Below are positions 33,388-43,127 of a DNA stretch of 64,000 nucleotides, piece after piece. The stretch is from Methylomonas sp. (GTDB lineage Bacteria > Pseudomonadota > Gammaproteobacteria > Methylococcales > Methylomonadaceae): NCBI RefSeq assembly GCF_023228165.1, contig NZ_JALOBS010000003.1, positions 1-64,000 of the forward strand. Direction: 5' to 3'. Made by a program: the position numbers and the translations under genes. Numbering within the stretch: position 1 is the stretch's first letter; each line of letters starts with the position of its first letter. The notes under the pieces were generated by a model. It was not told the origin of the DNA, did not search any database, and was given only the letters and a program-made list of their open reading frames with translations.

Positions 33388-35983
33388 GAGTCCTCCTTAA
33401 CTCTGCTTCCAGTTGCTTGGTTGCGGAAATGTCGATAAAAGTCATCACCACCCCATCGATTAAATTGTCCTGGGTTTGGTAGGGCATGATCCTCACTTTG
33501 AACCAGCGCTCGTCGCGTGCTCTGACCTGCTTTTCCGCGAACACCAGTGTACTGAGTACTTCCAGGGCGTCTTGATAGAGTCCCGGATAGTCCAGATCGG
33601 TGACGATATCTGACAACGGCCGACCGACATCGGCGGCAATCAACTTGAACAAATGGTTAATGGGACTGGTAAAACGGCGGATATTGAGGGCGTTGTCTAA
33701 AAACACCGTGGCGATTTCCATGCTATTCAACAGATTGTTCATGTCGTTACTGACCCGCGACAGATCGTCGATTTTGATCTGCAATTCGGCATTCACGGTT
33801 TGCAGTTCCTCGTTTAATGACTGCATTTCTTCTTTAGAGGTAGTCAATTCCTCGTTGGAAGACTGTAATTCTTCATTAGTCGATTGCAATTCTTCATTAG
33901 CGGATATCAATTCTTCTTGCGAGCTCTGCATTTCCTCGCGTTGGGATTGCACGGCTTCCTGGGCTTGCATCAGTTCAGCCCATAACAAATTCTGCTTGGC
34001 GTTAGCCGATTTAGCCGGGGCTTTGCCGGCCGGCGGCGTGGCGACATCGGCAAATACCACCAGCACCATGCCCTTTAAGGCTTCGGGTTTGGCAATCTTC
34101 TGTACCGTAAGGTTAATGGCCTGGCTGCCGCCATCGGTACCCACCAGCAGGCCGGGCACATGCACCGCCGCGGTTTGATCGTGAGCTTTTTTAAGCGCAC
34201 CGATCAACTCATGCCGCAAACCTTCGCGGGCCATGGCGTGGATATTCCAGTTGGCCTTACCGGCGACCGGTTCCAGATATTTACCGGTACGGCCGCTAAT
34301 ATAAAGAATGTCGCCATCGGGCCCGACCAAAACCGCCGCCGGCGCGAAGTGTTGCAGCAATAATCGATCCGCCAAACTCTGCAGGTTGGCGACAGACTGA
34401 TTTTTTTCGGCTTTGTCAAATACGGACGCCACTGGAAAATATTGTGTCCGGAAATCAACATCCAAGCTAAGCGGGCTGCCGATACTCCGGTAAAGCCGGG
34501 ACTTGTAATCAATCGCAGTGAATAAACGATTAGAACTACCTATCGTTTCCGCATTACCGAGCAACAGTATGCCGTGGCCGGTGAGCGCGTAATGGAATAG
34601 CAAAATCAGTTTCTTCTGCAACGCCTGGCCCAGATAAATCAATAAATTGCGGCAGCACAATATGTCCAGCTTGGTAAAAGGCGGATCCATAATCACATTA
34701 TGCGGCGCGAAAATCACCATCTCACGGATTTCCGTTTTGATGCGATAGCCATCGCCGTCGACAGTAAAGAAACGGCTCAGCCTATCCGCGGAGATATCCA
34801 CGGCAATATTGGCCGGATAGACACCTTGCCGGGCTTTTATAATCGCATCCTGAGCCAGATCGGTGGCAAAGATTTGCAGTTTAAACGGCTGTTGAGATTC
34901 GCTTGCCGCCAAGGTTTCCTTAAAGATCATGGCCAGAGAATAAGCTTCCTCGCCGGTCGAGCAAGCCGGCACCCAGGCCCGCATGGCTTTACCGGTCGGA
35001 TAGCGGGCAAGTAGCGCCGGAATGGCATCGCTCTTCAAAGTCTCCCAGATCGCCGGATCGCGAAAAAAACGGGTGACGCCGATCAAGAGTTCATTGAACA
35101 ACAAATCCAGTTCCTGAGGATTTTCGCGTAAATACCGCGCATATTTGGCTATCGCGTCGAGTTGGTGCAGTCCCATGCGTCGCTCGATGCGGCGATAAAG
35201 GGTGTTTTTTTTGTAAAGCGAAAAATCGTTACCGGTGCGTTCGCGCAGCAGAATCACAATTTGCTCCAGAGCACTTTGGTTTTTTAAAGCCAGGACTTTA
35301 TCCGGCAAGGCATGCAGGCCGCGCGGACTGTGCTTGAGATAGGCCAGTATCTTTTCCCACAGCTGTTGCGGCGGCGCGACGATATCCGCCAGGCCGGCGT
35401 CGATAGCACTACGCGGCATCGAATCGAATTGAGCGGAATCCGGCGCTTGCACCAGCGCCAAGCCGGCATTTTCCTTGATGGCGCGTAACCCCAAAGTGCC
35501 GTCGGAACCCATCCCCGACAAAATCACACCGATTGCCCGTTCATGCTGATCGTCAGCCAAAGCCCGGAAAAACGAATCGATGGGTAAACGCAGGCCTCGT
35601 GGCGCCGGCGGGTCCAAAAGCTGCAGTTTGCCGTGCAGAATGGACAAGTCTTTATTGGGGGGAATCACATACACCCAGTCCGACAGGACTTGCATGCGGT
35701 CGTCGGCCTGGGTCACGGTCAACGGCGTAATACGCTGCAACAAGTCCGGCAACATGCCTTGGTAATGGGGATCGAGGTGCTGAATAACCACAAACGCCAC
35801 CCCGCTGACAGCCGGAACCTGTGCAAAAAACTGTTCCAAAGCCTCCAAACCGCCGGCTGAGGCGCCGACACCAATCACTACCGGCGCACCTCCGGCGTTG
35901 AGGCTCGGTTTAACCGGTACCGCCTTGGTGCCGAGTTGCGTTAAGGCTGCAAAGTCTGATCCGATAGCTTGGGATTTATCCAT
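33371..35983 (-). CDS. CheB-CheR-PAS fusion protein
   Basis: An 870-residue protein. CheB methylesterase comes first (about 30-225; GASAGGLEALEQFF, QHLDPHYQGML, SGMGSDGTLGLRAI), then CheR methyltransferase (about 235-500; GVTRFFRDPAIW, ACSTGEEAYSLAM, FATDLAQDAI, CCRNLLIYL). A heptad-repeat coiled coil rich in SNEELQS follows (about 660-740), then a PAS domain (about 745-865). It may reversibly methylate a partner that is not a standard chemoreceptor, because no che genes are present. Coupling to a cyclic-di-GMP protein hints at one pathway. Confidence 0.95.
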   Translation of the reverse strand: MDKSQAIGSDFAALTQLGTKAVPVKPSLNAGGAPVVIGVGASAGGLEALEQFFAQVPAVSGVAFVVIQHLDPHYQGMLPDLLQRITPLTVTQADDRMQVLSDWVYVIPPNKDLSILHGKLQLLDPPAPRGLRLPIDSFFRALADDQHERAIGVILSGMGSDGTLGLRAIKENAGLALVQAPDSAQFDSMPRSAIDAGLADIVAPPQQLWEKILAYLKHSPRGLHALPDKVLALKNQSALEQIVILLRERTGNDFSLYKKNTLYRRIERRMGLHQLDAIAKYARYLRENPQELDLLFNELLIGVTRFFRDPAIWETLKSDAIPALLARYPTGKAMRAWVPACSTGEEAYSLAMIFKETLAASESQQPFKLQIFATDLAQDAIIKARQGVYPANIAVDISADRLSRFFTVDGDGYRIKTEIREMVIFAPHNVIMDPPFTKLDILCCRNLLIYLGQALQKKLILLFHYALTGHGILLLGNAETIGSSNRLFTAIDYKSRLYRSIGSPLSLDVDFRTQYFPVASVFDKAEKNQSVANLQSLADRLLLQHFAPAAVLVGPDGDILYISGRTGKYLEPVAGKANWNIHAMAREGLRHELIGALKKAHDQTAAVHVPGLLVGTDGGSQAINLTVQKIAKPEALKGMVLVVFADVATPPAGKAPAKSANAKQNLLWAELMQAQEAVQSQREEMQSSQEELISANEELQSTNEELQSSNEELTTSKEEMQSLNEELQTVNAELQIKIDDLSRVSNDMNNLLNSMEIATVFLDNALNIRRFTSPINHLFKLIAADVGRPLSDIVTDLDYPGLYQDALEVLSTLVFAEKQVRARDERWFKVRIMPYQTQDNLIDGVVMTFIDISATKQLEAELRRTHEQSA

Positions 35984-36507
35984 TGTATAGCTCGCCTGGA
36001 GTTGGATGGGTGCGAAAATTCAGGTCACACTATTTTTGCCATCCCATAGCTCGCCGGATTTGAGAGCCACGCTGCAAAACCGAAATCAAGGAACCCGGTA
36101 ATTCGTGAACCAAAAGCCAAGCTTCCTGCCTCGCATTAAAAAGTTAACAGGGTTATCAGCTCAAGTCAGTTCGCTAACGCACATAAAGCCACAACTTAAC
36201 AAACCCGAATGAACCGGTTGCCAAGCGTTTCGGCAAACTCGATTCCTCTACATGGGCTTAGAGCGGTTTATGGTATTTATTGTTGCCTTAAAACAGGCTC
36301 CAGCTGCGCCGCTCACTTGTCGAAGTTGATTATTACGCCGAAAATAACTGCCGCCGAGGGTTCCCATGCTCCGCGTGGAAATCTGGAGAGGGATGGCGCA
36401 TCCCCCGATCCGAGCCGCGGCCAATAGGACCGGATCACGGCGGCTTATCAAGTTTTTCGCGCCACGGCTTGAGTTCGGTTTATTCGGCCCGAAGCAGTTA
36501 TGCGACC
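35984..36507. other. Gap between the CheB-CheR gene and the SpoIIAA-like gene
   Basis: About 520 bases with no supported gene. Short frames on both strands lack start signals and family likeness. It holds the promoter region of the CheB-CheR gene on its left side; no clear -35/-10 pair or operator is obvious. Confidence 0.5.
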
Positions 36508-36870
36508 TTACGCTTCAGCCAACCAACTTCGCGCCGCGTCTGCAGCGGCCTGTTCGAAGTATCGGACCATCGCTTTCGTAAACGGCTTGCAGAATATCGC
36601 CATGCCGTGCTGCCACTGCCGGTCTCCGACCATCGCCAGTCGGTCTATGTCGGCAAAGTGTTCGATACCGAACTTGAAATCCTCCCACGCCGCGCTGAGT
36701 TCCCAGCCGTGAAAGTCAGTCATGTCGAACAACAGCCGCAACCTCCCGTGTTGCGAGACCAGCCGCTCGAACTCCGGCACAAAATATTGGTAATCCGCTG
36801 CAACCAGCTTGCCGCTGACCTGAACGATTAGCAACTTGCCGTGGTTTTCTTCACTAAGTTGTATGGGCAT
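36508..36870 (-). CDS. SpoIIAA-like / STAS-fold protein
   Basis: A 120-residue cytosolic protein starting MPIQLSEENHGKLL at 36870, with GGAG 6 bases upstream. It matches the SpoIIAA-like family (LIVQVSGKLVAADYQYFVPEF, DMTDFHGWELSAAWEDFKFG, VGDRQWQ). In other bacteria these proteins have the STAS fold but lack the phosphorylated serine of SpoIIAA; a role in lipid binding or regulation has been suggested. It lies upstream of the CheB-CheR gene, but the long gap argues against one operon. Confidence 0.88.
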   Translation of the reverse strand: MPIQLSEENHGKLLIVQVSGKLVAADYQYFVPEFERLVSQHGRLRLLFDMTDFHGWELSAAWEDFKFGIEHFADIDRLAMVGDRQWQHGMAIFCKPFTKAMVRYFEQAAADAARSWLAEA

Positions 36871-37256
36871 TTCGGACTCCTTTGACACAGTTCTGTTGAT
36901 GACCCGCTTGACCGCCTGCAACAACCGGATTTGGCTGATAATGGATAACTTGAATTTAGCATTTAAAATATGGCTGCAAACAACTTCCCGACATTACCCC
37001 GGCGAGTGACGGCTTCCGGCGGTAAAGATTATTCACCATCCCTGAGTGAATAATCGCGCCTACACCGTCACGGTGATTGCCTTCGGCGGCCCTGGCCGTC
37101 CGCGTCACCTCGGCTTTGACCCAGCAAGGGGATCAAAGCCTTGGCTCTCGCATGACTCGACGCCGTTTCGCGATGCCTTGCAGTTTTTCTAGTCGAAAAA
37201 CCGCCCGGCGCTACGGCTTCCAGGGACTACTCAACCTTCACTCGCTACCGCATCGT
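36871..37256. other. Gap with a 10-bp hairpin
   Basis: No gene seen. GATTATTCAC and GTGAATAATC (37027-37055) form a perfect 10-bp stem with a 9-base loop. It precedes the rimK scrap and may mark a join between segments. Confidence 0.5.
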
Positions 37257-37385
37257 TTCCAAGGTTTCGCAGCGATGGAAATCAATTCCTCGCCCGGCCT
37301 GGAAGGCATTGAAAAAGCCTCTGGTAAAGACATAGCCAGCTTAATGATCGAATATATCGAAAAAAACCTGCCGATAAGAAAATAA
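37257..37385 (+). pseudogene. rimK: 3' fragment of rimK (ATP-grasp glutamate ligase)
   Basis: The last 42 codons of this open frame read FQGFAAMEINSSPGLEGIEK, then ASGKDIASLMIEYIEK, the C-terminal end of RimK, the ribosomal protein S6 glutamate ligase. The NSSPGLEGIE metal and ATP site is intact. Upstream of FQGF nothing resembles the rest of the enzyme, so about 85 percent of the gene is missing. It is a remnant, not a working gene. Its stop is 55 bases from the convergent exbD stop. Confidence 0.8.
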
Positions 37386-37439
37386 GTCGGCTACCCGAGG
37401 CTTTTCGCTCCTCAAGTACACCGACCACCACCGATTTTT

Positions 37440-37850
37440 TTATTTTTCTATGGTCACAAATGCCAGTTTGGCAATACCGGCATGCTGCACGGCCGCCATG
37501 ACTTCCGCGACTTTACCGTAGTTTACCGCCTCATCGGCGTATACGTGCACAGTCAATTCCGGGTTTGAGACCAATTCGTTTTGCAAGGTTGTTTCCAGCG
37601 CCGCCAAGTCGGCGATGGGGGCTTTGTTGAGGGTGACGCCGCCTTGGGCGTCGATACCGAGTTGCATGGGTTGCTTCTCGATATCCGGGGTGGTGGAAGC
37701 GGTTTTAGGAAGCGCCACGTTCACTGATTGAGTCAATAAGGGTGCTGTGACCAACAAAATAATCACCAACACCAACATGACATCCACCAACGGCGTGACG
37801 TTAATCTCGCTAACAGCTTCGTCGTCGTCTGATTGCGTTTTAAATCCCAT
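37440..37850 (-). CDS. exbD: ExbD-type energy transducer
   Basis: A 136-residue inner-membrane protein with one N-terminal helix (VDVMLVLVIILLVTAPLL) that holds the conserved proton-carrying Asp (INVTPLVDVMLVL), and a periplasmic domain. With ExbB it uses the proton gradient to power TonB. It is the last gene of the tonB-exbB-exbD set. Confidence 0.95.
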   Translation of the reverse strand: MGFKTQSDDDEAVSEINVTPLVDVMLVLVIILLVTAPLLTQSVNVALPKTASTTPDIEKQPMQLGIDAQGGVTLNKAPIADLAALETTLQNELVSNPELTVHVYADEAVNYGKVAEVMAAVQHAGIAKLAFVTIEK

Positions 37851-37861
37851 CTAATTTACTC

Positions 37862-38527
37862 CTACTCCTTCGTTGTGTTTTCGCCAAAGGCGATATGTAA
37901 AAAACCGTCGACAAAATGCTCGAGAGAAGCACGATGATGTTTGGCGCGGCGTATGAAAAAGTTATAGGCCAATACTGCCGGTACTGCAACCGCGATTCCG
38001 ATAGCCGTGGCAATTAATGCGTCTCCTATCGGCCCTGCTACCACGTCCAAACTGGCTGAACCGCTGGCACTAATGTCATGCATGGCGTTCATGATGCCCA
38101 TTACCGTACCGAACAACCCCACAAACGGCGCGGTACTGCCGATACTGGCCAGCATGGTCAGTCCGCTTTCCATGCGCCGCTGTTCTTCCTGGGTCTGTTT
38201 GCGTAGAGCTTGCTCCAAAAGATCCTGCGGGGCGCCACGAAACTTTAGACTGGCCGCCGCCACCGGATCTTTTAACTCCTCTAACCAGGAAAAACCGCAC
38301 TTGGCAATGCGTGCTTTCGGGCCCCGACGTTGCTCCACGGGCAATTGTGCCGCCGACTGCAAATCCTTGGCATCCCAAAAAGCCATGCTGTAGCGCTTGT
38401 TGTAATAATTATTTTTAGCAAATTGCCAAACCTTGAAAAATATCAAAGTCCACGTCACCAGTGAAAACACCAGCAACGTGTACAGAGTGCCATCAATGAT
38501 GAAGGCAGTTTCAACATGAAAAGGCAT
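37862..38527 (-). CDS. exbB: ExbB / MotA-TolQ-type proton channel
   Basis: A 221-residue inner-membrane protein with three helices: one near the start (LLVFSLVTWTLIFFKVW) and two later (SIGSTAPFVGLFGTVMGIM and IGDALIATAIGIAVAVPAVLAYN). The pattern APFVGLFGTVMGIM is the family hallmark. It forms the pentameric channel around ExbD. 11 bases separate it from exbD. Confidence 0.95.
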   Translation of the reverse strand: MPFHVETAFIIDGTLYTLLVFSLVTWTLIFFKVWQFAKNNYYNKRYSMAFWDAKDLQSAAQLPVEQRRGPKARIAKCGFSWLEELKDPVAAASLKFRGAPQDLLEQALRKQTQEEQRRMESGLTMLASIGSTAPFVGLFGTVMGIMNAMHDISASGSASLDVVAGPIGDALIATAIGIAVAVPAVLAYNFFIRRAKHHRASLEHFVDGFLHIAFGENTTKE

Positions 38528-38550
38528 TAAAGTCTCCTGAATTTATAGTT

Positions 38551-39333
38551 CTAATTACGCAATTTAAAATCAATAGGCACGATCACCGAACTGGCAACCG
38601 GTGTATCGCCGCGTTTTGCCGGAATGAAACGCCATTTTTTGACGGCCTCTATGGCCGATTCATCCAATATTTCATGGCCACTGGATTGTTCCACCGTAAC
38701 GTCATCGCTCAACCCCTGTGCGGATACTTTAACCCGCAACAATACTTTACCCTGCCAACTACGGCTGCGGGCGATTGCCGGATAATGCGGTTTAGGGTTG
38801 TGCGCATAATTGGCCCGGAAATTTGCCTCCGTAAACGCCGGGGCACTATTAGCTTCCGTCGCCTTACCGGAGCTAGAGGCCGGTGCTGTATTTGTAGACT
38901 GTGTATCCTGCGGCGGCGTTGTCATTGGCTCAAATGGAGCGAAATCAGGCACTTCCTGCCGTACCACCGGCGCGGCTTTTTTTACCACCGGTTTTTTCTT
39001 GGGCTTTTTCGGCGGCGGTTGTTTTTTCTCCCGCGGCGGCGGAGGCGGTGGGGCAGCGGCGGGCTTGGGCGGCTCCGCCGCCGGTTTCGGAGCCGATATT
39101 GCTATCATGCTCACCTCCATTACCAGGGGCTCGGCCTGAACCATTGTTTCCTCTGGCTTCATCAGAACGGTTAACAACCACACATGCAACAGCAGCACCA
39201 ACAACAAAAGCAGCACCCACATATCCAGTGGCCGCTCTTCACCCATTAAAGCCGACCATATGCGGCGCGCTAAAGAGCTGGTTTCCTTAACTGCGGTTGT
39301 ATCGCCAGACAAAGCTGTATCGTGGTTCTGCAA
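38551..39333 (-). CDS. tonB: TonB energy-transducing protein
   Basis: A 260-residue protein with a 37-residue cytosolic lead, one membrane helix (MWVLLLLLVLLLHVWLLTVL), a Pro/Lys-rich spacer (PPPPPPREKKQPPPKKPKKKP) and a TonB C-terminal domain (about 180-258; HYPAIARSRSWQGKVLLRVKV, VKKWRFIPAKRG). It drives TonB-dependent receptors such as the one at 47204. The extra N-terminal cytosolic part is longer than in E. coli TonB but is common in Pseudomonas and relatives. Confidence 0.95.
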   Translation of the reverse strand: MQNHDTALSGDTTAVKETSSLARRIWSALMGEERPLDMWVLLLLLVLLLHVWLLTVLMKPEETMVQAEPLVMEVSMIAISAPKPAAEPPKPAAAPPPPPPREKKQPPPKKPKKKPVVKKAAPVVRQEVPDFAPFEPMTTPPQDTQSTNTAPASSSGKATEANSAPAFTEANFRANYAHNPKPHYPAIARSRSWQGKVLLRVKVSAQGLSDDVTVEQSSGHEILDESAIEAVKKWRFIPAKRGDTPVASSVIVPIDFKLRN

Positions 39334-39366
39334 AGCACCCTCGTTGCTTTATAAATGAAAATATAA

Positions 39367-39388
39367 ATCGGTTTTTAAAAAAACCGAT
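39367..39388. repeat. AT-rich inverted repeat between tonB and kup
   Basis: ATCGGTTTTT is followed by AAAAAAACCGAT; the arms ATCGGTTTT and AAAACCGAT pair. It lies 34 bases upstream of tonB in the region shared with kup. It could be an operator or a weak hairpin; nothing more can be said from sequence. Confidence 0.35.
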
Positions 39389-39558
39389 CAAAAAATTCTT
39401 TGCATTGTAAGGGATAACGGGCTTTGTCGTCAGCCGCAATTACTGGATTGTTTATATGGCGCAGTACAGCCTATCGGCGCATTGCAAATACATTTCGCGT
39501 TAAAAATCACAAACTGTGGCATAATTTCCACACTCATCTTGTTTTCTGCAGATACCCT

Positions 39559-41445
39559 ATGTCCGCAAAGCCTCCGGCTCCGTCCAAAGAACAGTTCACT
39601 TATCTGGCATATTGCGCAATCGGAGTGGTTTTTGCCGACATAGGCACCAGTCCTTTATATGCTTTAAAAGAAATATTCCATGGCGGATTACCCGCCGATA
39701 CCGGACATATTCTAGGTGTTTTGTCGTTGATTTTTTGGGCATTAACTCTGGTAGTGGCCACCAAATACACTACGTTCATCATGCGGGCGGATAACCAAGG
39801 CGAAGGCGGCATCATCGCTTTAATGGCGCTGGCCCTGCAAAGCTCCAAAAATCACCCAAAACGCAAACAGCTTGTCATATTGCTAGGTTTACTGGGGGCT
39901 TCCCTGTTTTACGGGGACAGCATCATTACCCCGGCCATTTCAGTGCTGAGCGCCATAGAAGGTATCAAGGTCATCGCGCCGCGTTTCGAGAATCTGGTGA
40001 TTCCGCTCACCTTGATCGTGTTGGGCGCATTATTTATTCTACAAACCAAGGGCAGCCGCCAACTCAGCCATTTTTTTTCACCCATCATGGCGGTCTGGTT
40101 TACCGTGCTGGCCGTATTGGGAATAGTCAATATTATTGATTATCCCGATGTATTAATGGCCATAAGCCCGATGTATGCCTTCAAGCTTTTGCTTGAATTA
40201 GGCTGGCTGGGTTTTGTCATCATGGGCGGCGTGGTACTAGTCATCACCGGCGCGGAAACGTTGTATGCCGACATGGGCAACTTTGGCTTAAAGCCGATTC
40301 GCTTGGCCTGGTTCGCTTTTGTGTTTCCCGCCTTATTATTGAATTATTTTGGCCAGGGCGCCTTGTTGATTAATAATCCGGATGCACTGGCCAATCCGTT
40401 TTATTTAATGATGCCGGAATGGTCTCAATTTCCGATGTTGCTTCTGGCAATATTGGCCACCTGCATCACTTCGCAAGCGGTTATTACCGGCGCATTTTCA
40501 GTGACCCGTCAAGCTATCAAGTTAGGCTATTGCCCGCGGATGGATATTCAACACCTTACTCATAAGGGGCTGGGACAGCTTTATATGCCGACCGTCAACT
40601 GGCTGTTGACGGCTTCGGTAATGTTGCTGGTAATCAACTTTCAAACCTCATCCGCGCTGGCATCCGCGTACGGGATTGCGGTAACCGGCACCATGATAGT
40701 CGATACTATTCTGGCTTTTATCGTCATTCAGGCTTTATCGCGCTGGGGCAAGATAACCAACATTAGTTTTCTGTCCTTATTTTTATTGATCGATCTGATG
40801 TTCCTGGCTTCAAATAGCCTGAAAATTCAGACTGGCGGTTGGCTGCCGCTGGCGGTTGCCAGCTTGCTTTTCGTCATCATGACCACCTGGATCAGAGGCA
40901 AGGAAATGCTGGCAAAGTATCTGGAAGAACGGCGGGTTTTGTTCGAGGAGTTACAGGAACAAATCAAATCCCGTCCGTTGGCGACCGTGCCTGGCACGGC
41001 TATTTACATGGCCCGCAGCCTGCATGGCGTGCCGCAAGTGCTATTGCATAACTTGGAGCATAACCATGTCATGCATTCAAAAATAGTGGTGTTAACCATT
41101 GTCACCAAGGAAGAACCCTATGTCGATGAGGCTCATAGAGTAAAAATTCGTTCTTTTGGCGATACCGGCAACTTCTTCCGGGTGAAATTGTATTTCGGCT
41201 TTCAGGAAGAGCAGGATGTACGCCGAGCGCTGCAATTATGTTGTCACGAAGGCCTGGACGTCGATCAAAAAACAGTCTCGTTTTTCATTGGCAGCGAGCG
41301 CTTGATCTTCCGGCGTAAAAACCCCATGCCGACCTGGCAACGGTCATTGTTCCGCTTTTTAACCCATAACAGCGCCAGCCCCATTGCGTTTTTCAAGATC
41401 CCCGTCGACCGGGTGATTGAGCTCGGCATCCGTGTCGAACTATAA
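39559..41445 (+). CDS. kup: Low-affinity potassium transporter Kup
   Basis: A 628-residue inner-membrane protein with about 12 helices that brings in K+ with protons. The start of the conserved part (VVFADIGTSPLYALKEIF) and GASLFYGDSIITPAISVLSAIEG are clear. The C-terminal 170 residues are cytosolic. The start MSAKPPAPSKEQF at 39559 is chosen because the family begins here; an open frame runs 45 codons farther upstream without likeness. It stands alone. Confidence 0.95.
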   Translation: MSAKPPAPSKEQFTYLAYCAIGVVFADIGTSPLYALKEIFHGGLPADTGHILGVLSLIFWALTLVVATKYTTFIMRADNQGEGGIIALMALALQSSKNHPKRKQLVILLGLLGASLFYGDSIITPAISVLSAIEGIKVIAPRFENLVIPLTLIVLGALFILQTKGSRQLSHFFSPIMAVWFTVLAVLGIVNIIDYPDVLMAISPMYAFKLLLELGWLGFVIMGGVVLVITGAETLYADMGNFGLKPIRLAWFAFVFPALLLNYFGQGALLINNPDALANPFYLMMPEWSQFPMLLLAILATCITSQAVITGAFSVTRQAIKLGYCPRMDIQHLTHKGLGQLYMPTVNWLLTASVMLLVINFQTSSALASAYGIAVTGTMIVDTILAFIVIQALSRWGKITNISFLSLFLLIDLMFLASNSLKIQTGGWLPLAVASLLFVIMTTWIRGKEMLAKYLEERRVLFEELQEQIKSRPLATVPGTAIYMARSLHGVPQVLLHNLEHNHVMHSKIVVLTIVTKEEPYVDEAHRVKIRSFGDTGNFFRVKLYFGFQEEQDVRRALQLCCHEGLDVDQKTVSFFIGSERLIFRRKNPMPTWQRSLFRFLTHNSASPIAFFKIPVDRVIELGIRVEL

Positions 41446-41510
41446 AGTGCCTTAATTGGCTTCGCAGCTTACCCAAAATCGCTTTTAGCGTGTTGATACG
41501 CCGTATCGTA

Positions 41511-42020
41511 TCATCGCCGGCCTCCGTCATGGCTTTGATGCCGGTCAAAGCCGCCGGCTTGCCTACTACCGCCGCGATTGCTGCTACCTTCGCCCCTGCC
41601 ACCGCTTCTTTGTCCGTAATTGTTGGCATGCGGGACGTTTCGCGATAAGGCATCGCGATTGCTGTAACTTCCCCGACTTTGCATCTCGGCAGCCCTGGGA
41701 TGATGCGCCCCTACCGGGTTACGCTCGGCCCGCCATCTATCTTGGCTATGCCTGTTCGCGTCGTGCCGATTCTGCCCCCTATCCCAATTATAATGTTGCG
41801 TGCCACGGCCATAGTCATGCCGTGGGCTACTGTATCGGTAGGAATAGCTGGGAACCGTGCTTTGCTGATAATACGCCGACGCAGGATAGCCGGAATAACT
41901 CTGCACGCCGTACCCACTGCCATAGCCGCTGCTGTAACCGGAATAACCTCGATGATAGGTGGGATAACAGCCGGTCAGTACCAACATACTGAGCATCGCA
42001 ATGATGGATAAGCTTTTCAT
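41511..42020 (-). CDS. Tyr/Gly/Ser-rich lipoprotein
   Basis: A 169-residue protein with a lipoprotein signal (MLSMLVLTGCYP, Cys at 18) and AGAGGT before the ATG. Residues 25-65 are rich in Tyr, Gly and Ser (YSGYSSGYGSGYG), then Arg, His and Asn dominate to the end (HDANRHSQDRWR). There is no known domain and it is probably disordered. Similar low-complexity lipoproteins occur in many proteobacteria without known roles. Confidence 0.75.
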   Translation of the reverse strand: MKSLSIIAMLSMLVLTGCYPTYHRGYSGYSSGYGSGYGVQSYSGYPASAYYQQSTVPSYSYRYSSPRHDYGRGTQHYNWDRGQNRHDANRHSQDRWRAERNPVGAHHPRAAEMQSRGSYSNRDALSRNVPHANNYGQRSGGRGEGSSNRGGSRQAGGFDRHQSHDGGRR

Positions 42021-42094
42021 GATGACCTCTTGGCAGACAGACTGCCCTTCATATTAGGTTGAGTATAACTTACCGAACATTGCTTAATTTCGAC

Positions 42095-42976
42095 TTAACG
42101 AGCGCCTATCACGCAAAAATGTTCCGGTTCGGCAATCACCGGATTCAGCAATTCACCAATGCCTTCGATTTCAATCCGCACGGTCTGGCCGGGTTTTAAA
42201 TAGCCGCGCGGCTTCATTTTTACCCCTACCCCGGCCGGCGTGCCGGTACTGATCACATCGCCCGGCTCCAGTGTCATGGCTTGGGTTAAATAGGCAATCA
42301 TTTCGTAGCAATTAAACAGCATCTCGCCGGTGTTGGCATTTTGGCGCAATTCATCATCCACCCAGGTTTTTAAACTCAAATTATGCGGATCGGCGATTTC
42401 ATCGGCGGTCACCAGCCAGGGTCCCATCGGTCCGTGGGTATCGAATGACTTACCCAAGGTCCAGGTCGGCGTGTGTTGCTGCCAATCACGCACAGTGACA
42501 TCGTTGCAAATAGTAAAACCGGCGATTACTTCATGAGCTTTATCGGTCGGCACATGCCGGCAACGTGTGCCGATCACAAATCCCAGCTCACCTTCGTAAT
42601 CGACTTTTTCCGATACGCTAGGGCAGTGGATTGCGGCTCCATTGCCGATTACACAGGTACTCTGCTTGGTAAAAAAGGTCGGATAGTCCGGTTTGTCCCG
42701 GCCGGTTTCGCTAATATGATCGGCATAGTTCAAACCGATCCCCAAAAATTTACCCGGCCTGGGAACCGGTGCCAATAGTTGCACATCCGCCAAATTAAGA
42801 CGATGTTGGCCGGACGCAATCAAATTCTGCATGGCTGCCATGCCGGCCCGCTCGGAAGCCAAAAATGCCAGCATATTTTCGGCATGCCTGATATGGCCGG
42901 TAGCAATCACCACACTGTCGTCCACTACGGCACCGATTTGCGCTTGCCGGTTATGCATCAAAGTAACCAGTTTCAT
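42095..42976 (-). CDS. Fumarylacetoacetate hydrolase family protein
   Basis: A 293-residue cytosolic enzyme of the FAH superfamily. Family marks: KFLGIGLNYADHISETG, the metal ligands in DYEGELGFVIG, FTICNDVTVRDWQ, SFDTHGPMGPWLV and VISTGTPAGVG. Substrates vary (oxaloacetate decarboxylase, acylpyruvase, ureidoglycolate-like hydrolases), and the sequence does not decide. The start MKLVTLMHNRQ at 42976 fits the family; an upstream ATG would add 25 odd residues. It is divergent from trpE. Confidence 0.92.
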   Translation of the reverse strand: MKLVTLMHNRQAQIGAVVDDSVVIATGHIRHAENMLAFLASERAGMAAMQNLIASGQHRLNLADVQLLAPVPRPGKFLGIGLNYADHISETGRDKPDYPTFFTKQSTCVIGNGAAIHCPSVSEKVDYEGELGFVIGTRCRHVPTDKAHEVIAGFTICNDVTVRDWQQHTPTWTLGKSFDTHGPMGPWLVTADEIADPHNLSLKTWVDDELRQNANTGEMLFNCYEMIAYLTQAMTLEPGDVISTGTPAGVGVKMKPRGYLKPGQTVRIEIEGIGELLNPVIAEPEHFCVIGAR

Positions 42977-43127
42977 TATGCCTGCCTGTTCATAGTACAA
43001 AGGAAGGATTTTATAACGAAGCCGAATTTGACGAAAAAAGATATAATCCAACCACGTTTATAACCGATGCTTTCAAAGCAAATTGGCGATTTGCCTGCTC
43101 CCTAGACAGCTACCCCAACATAACAGC

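Noticed and set aside
33771..33990. Repeated DNA that could look like a tandem repeat array
   Set aside because: It encodes the heptad coiled coil (SNEELQS type) of the CheB-CheR protein, so the repetition follows from protein structure.
36209..36581. Short plus-strand frames in the gap upstream of the CheB-CheR gene
   Set aside because: No start signal, no conserved motif and unusual composition; treated as non-coding.
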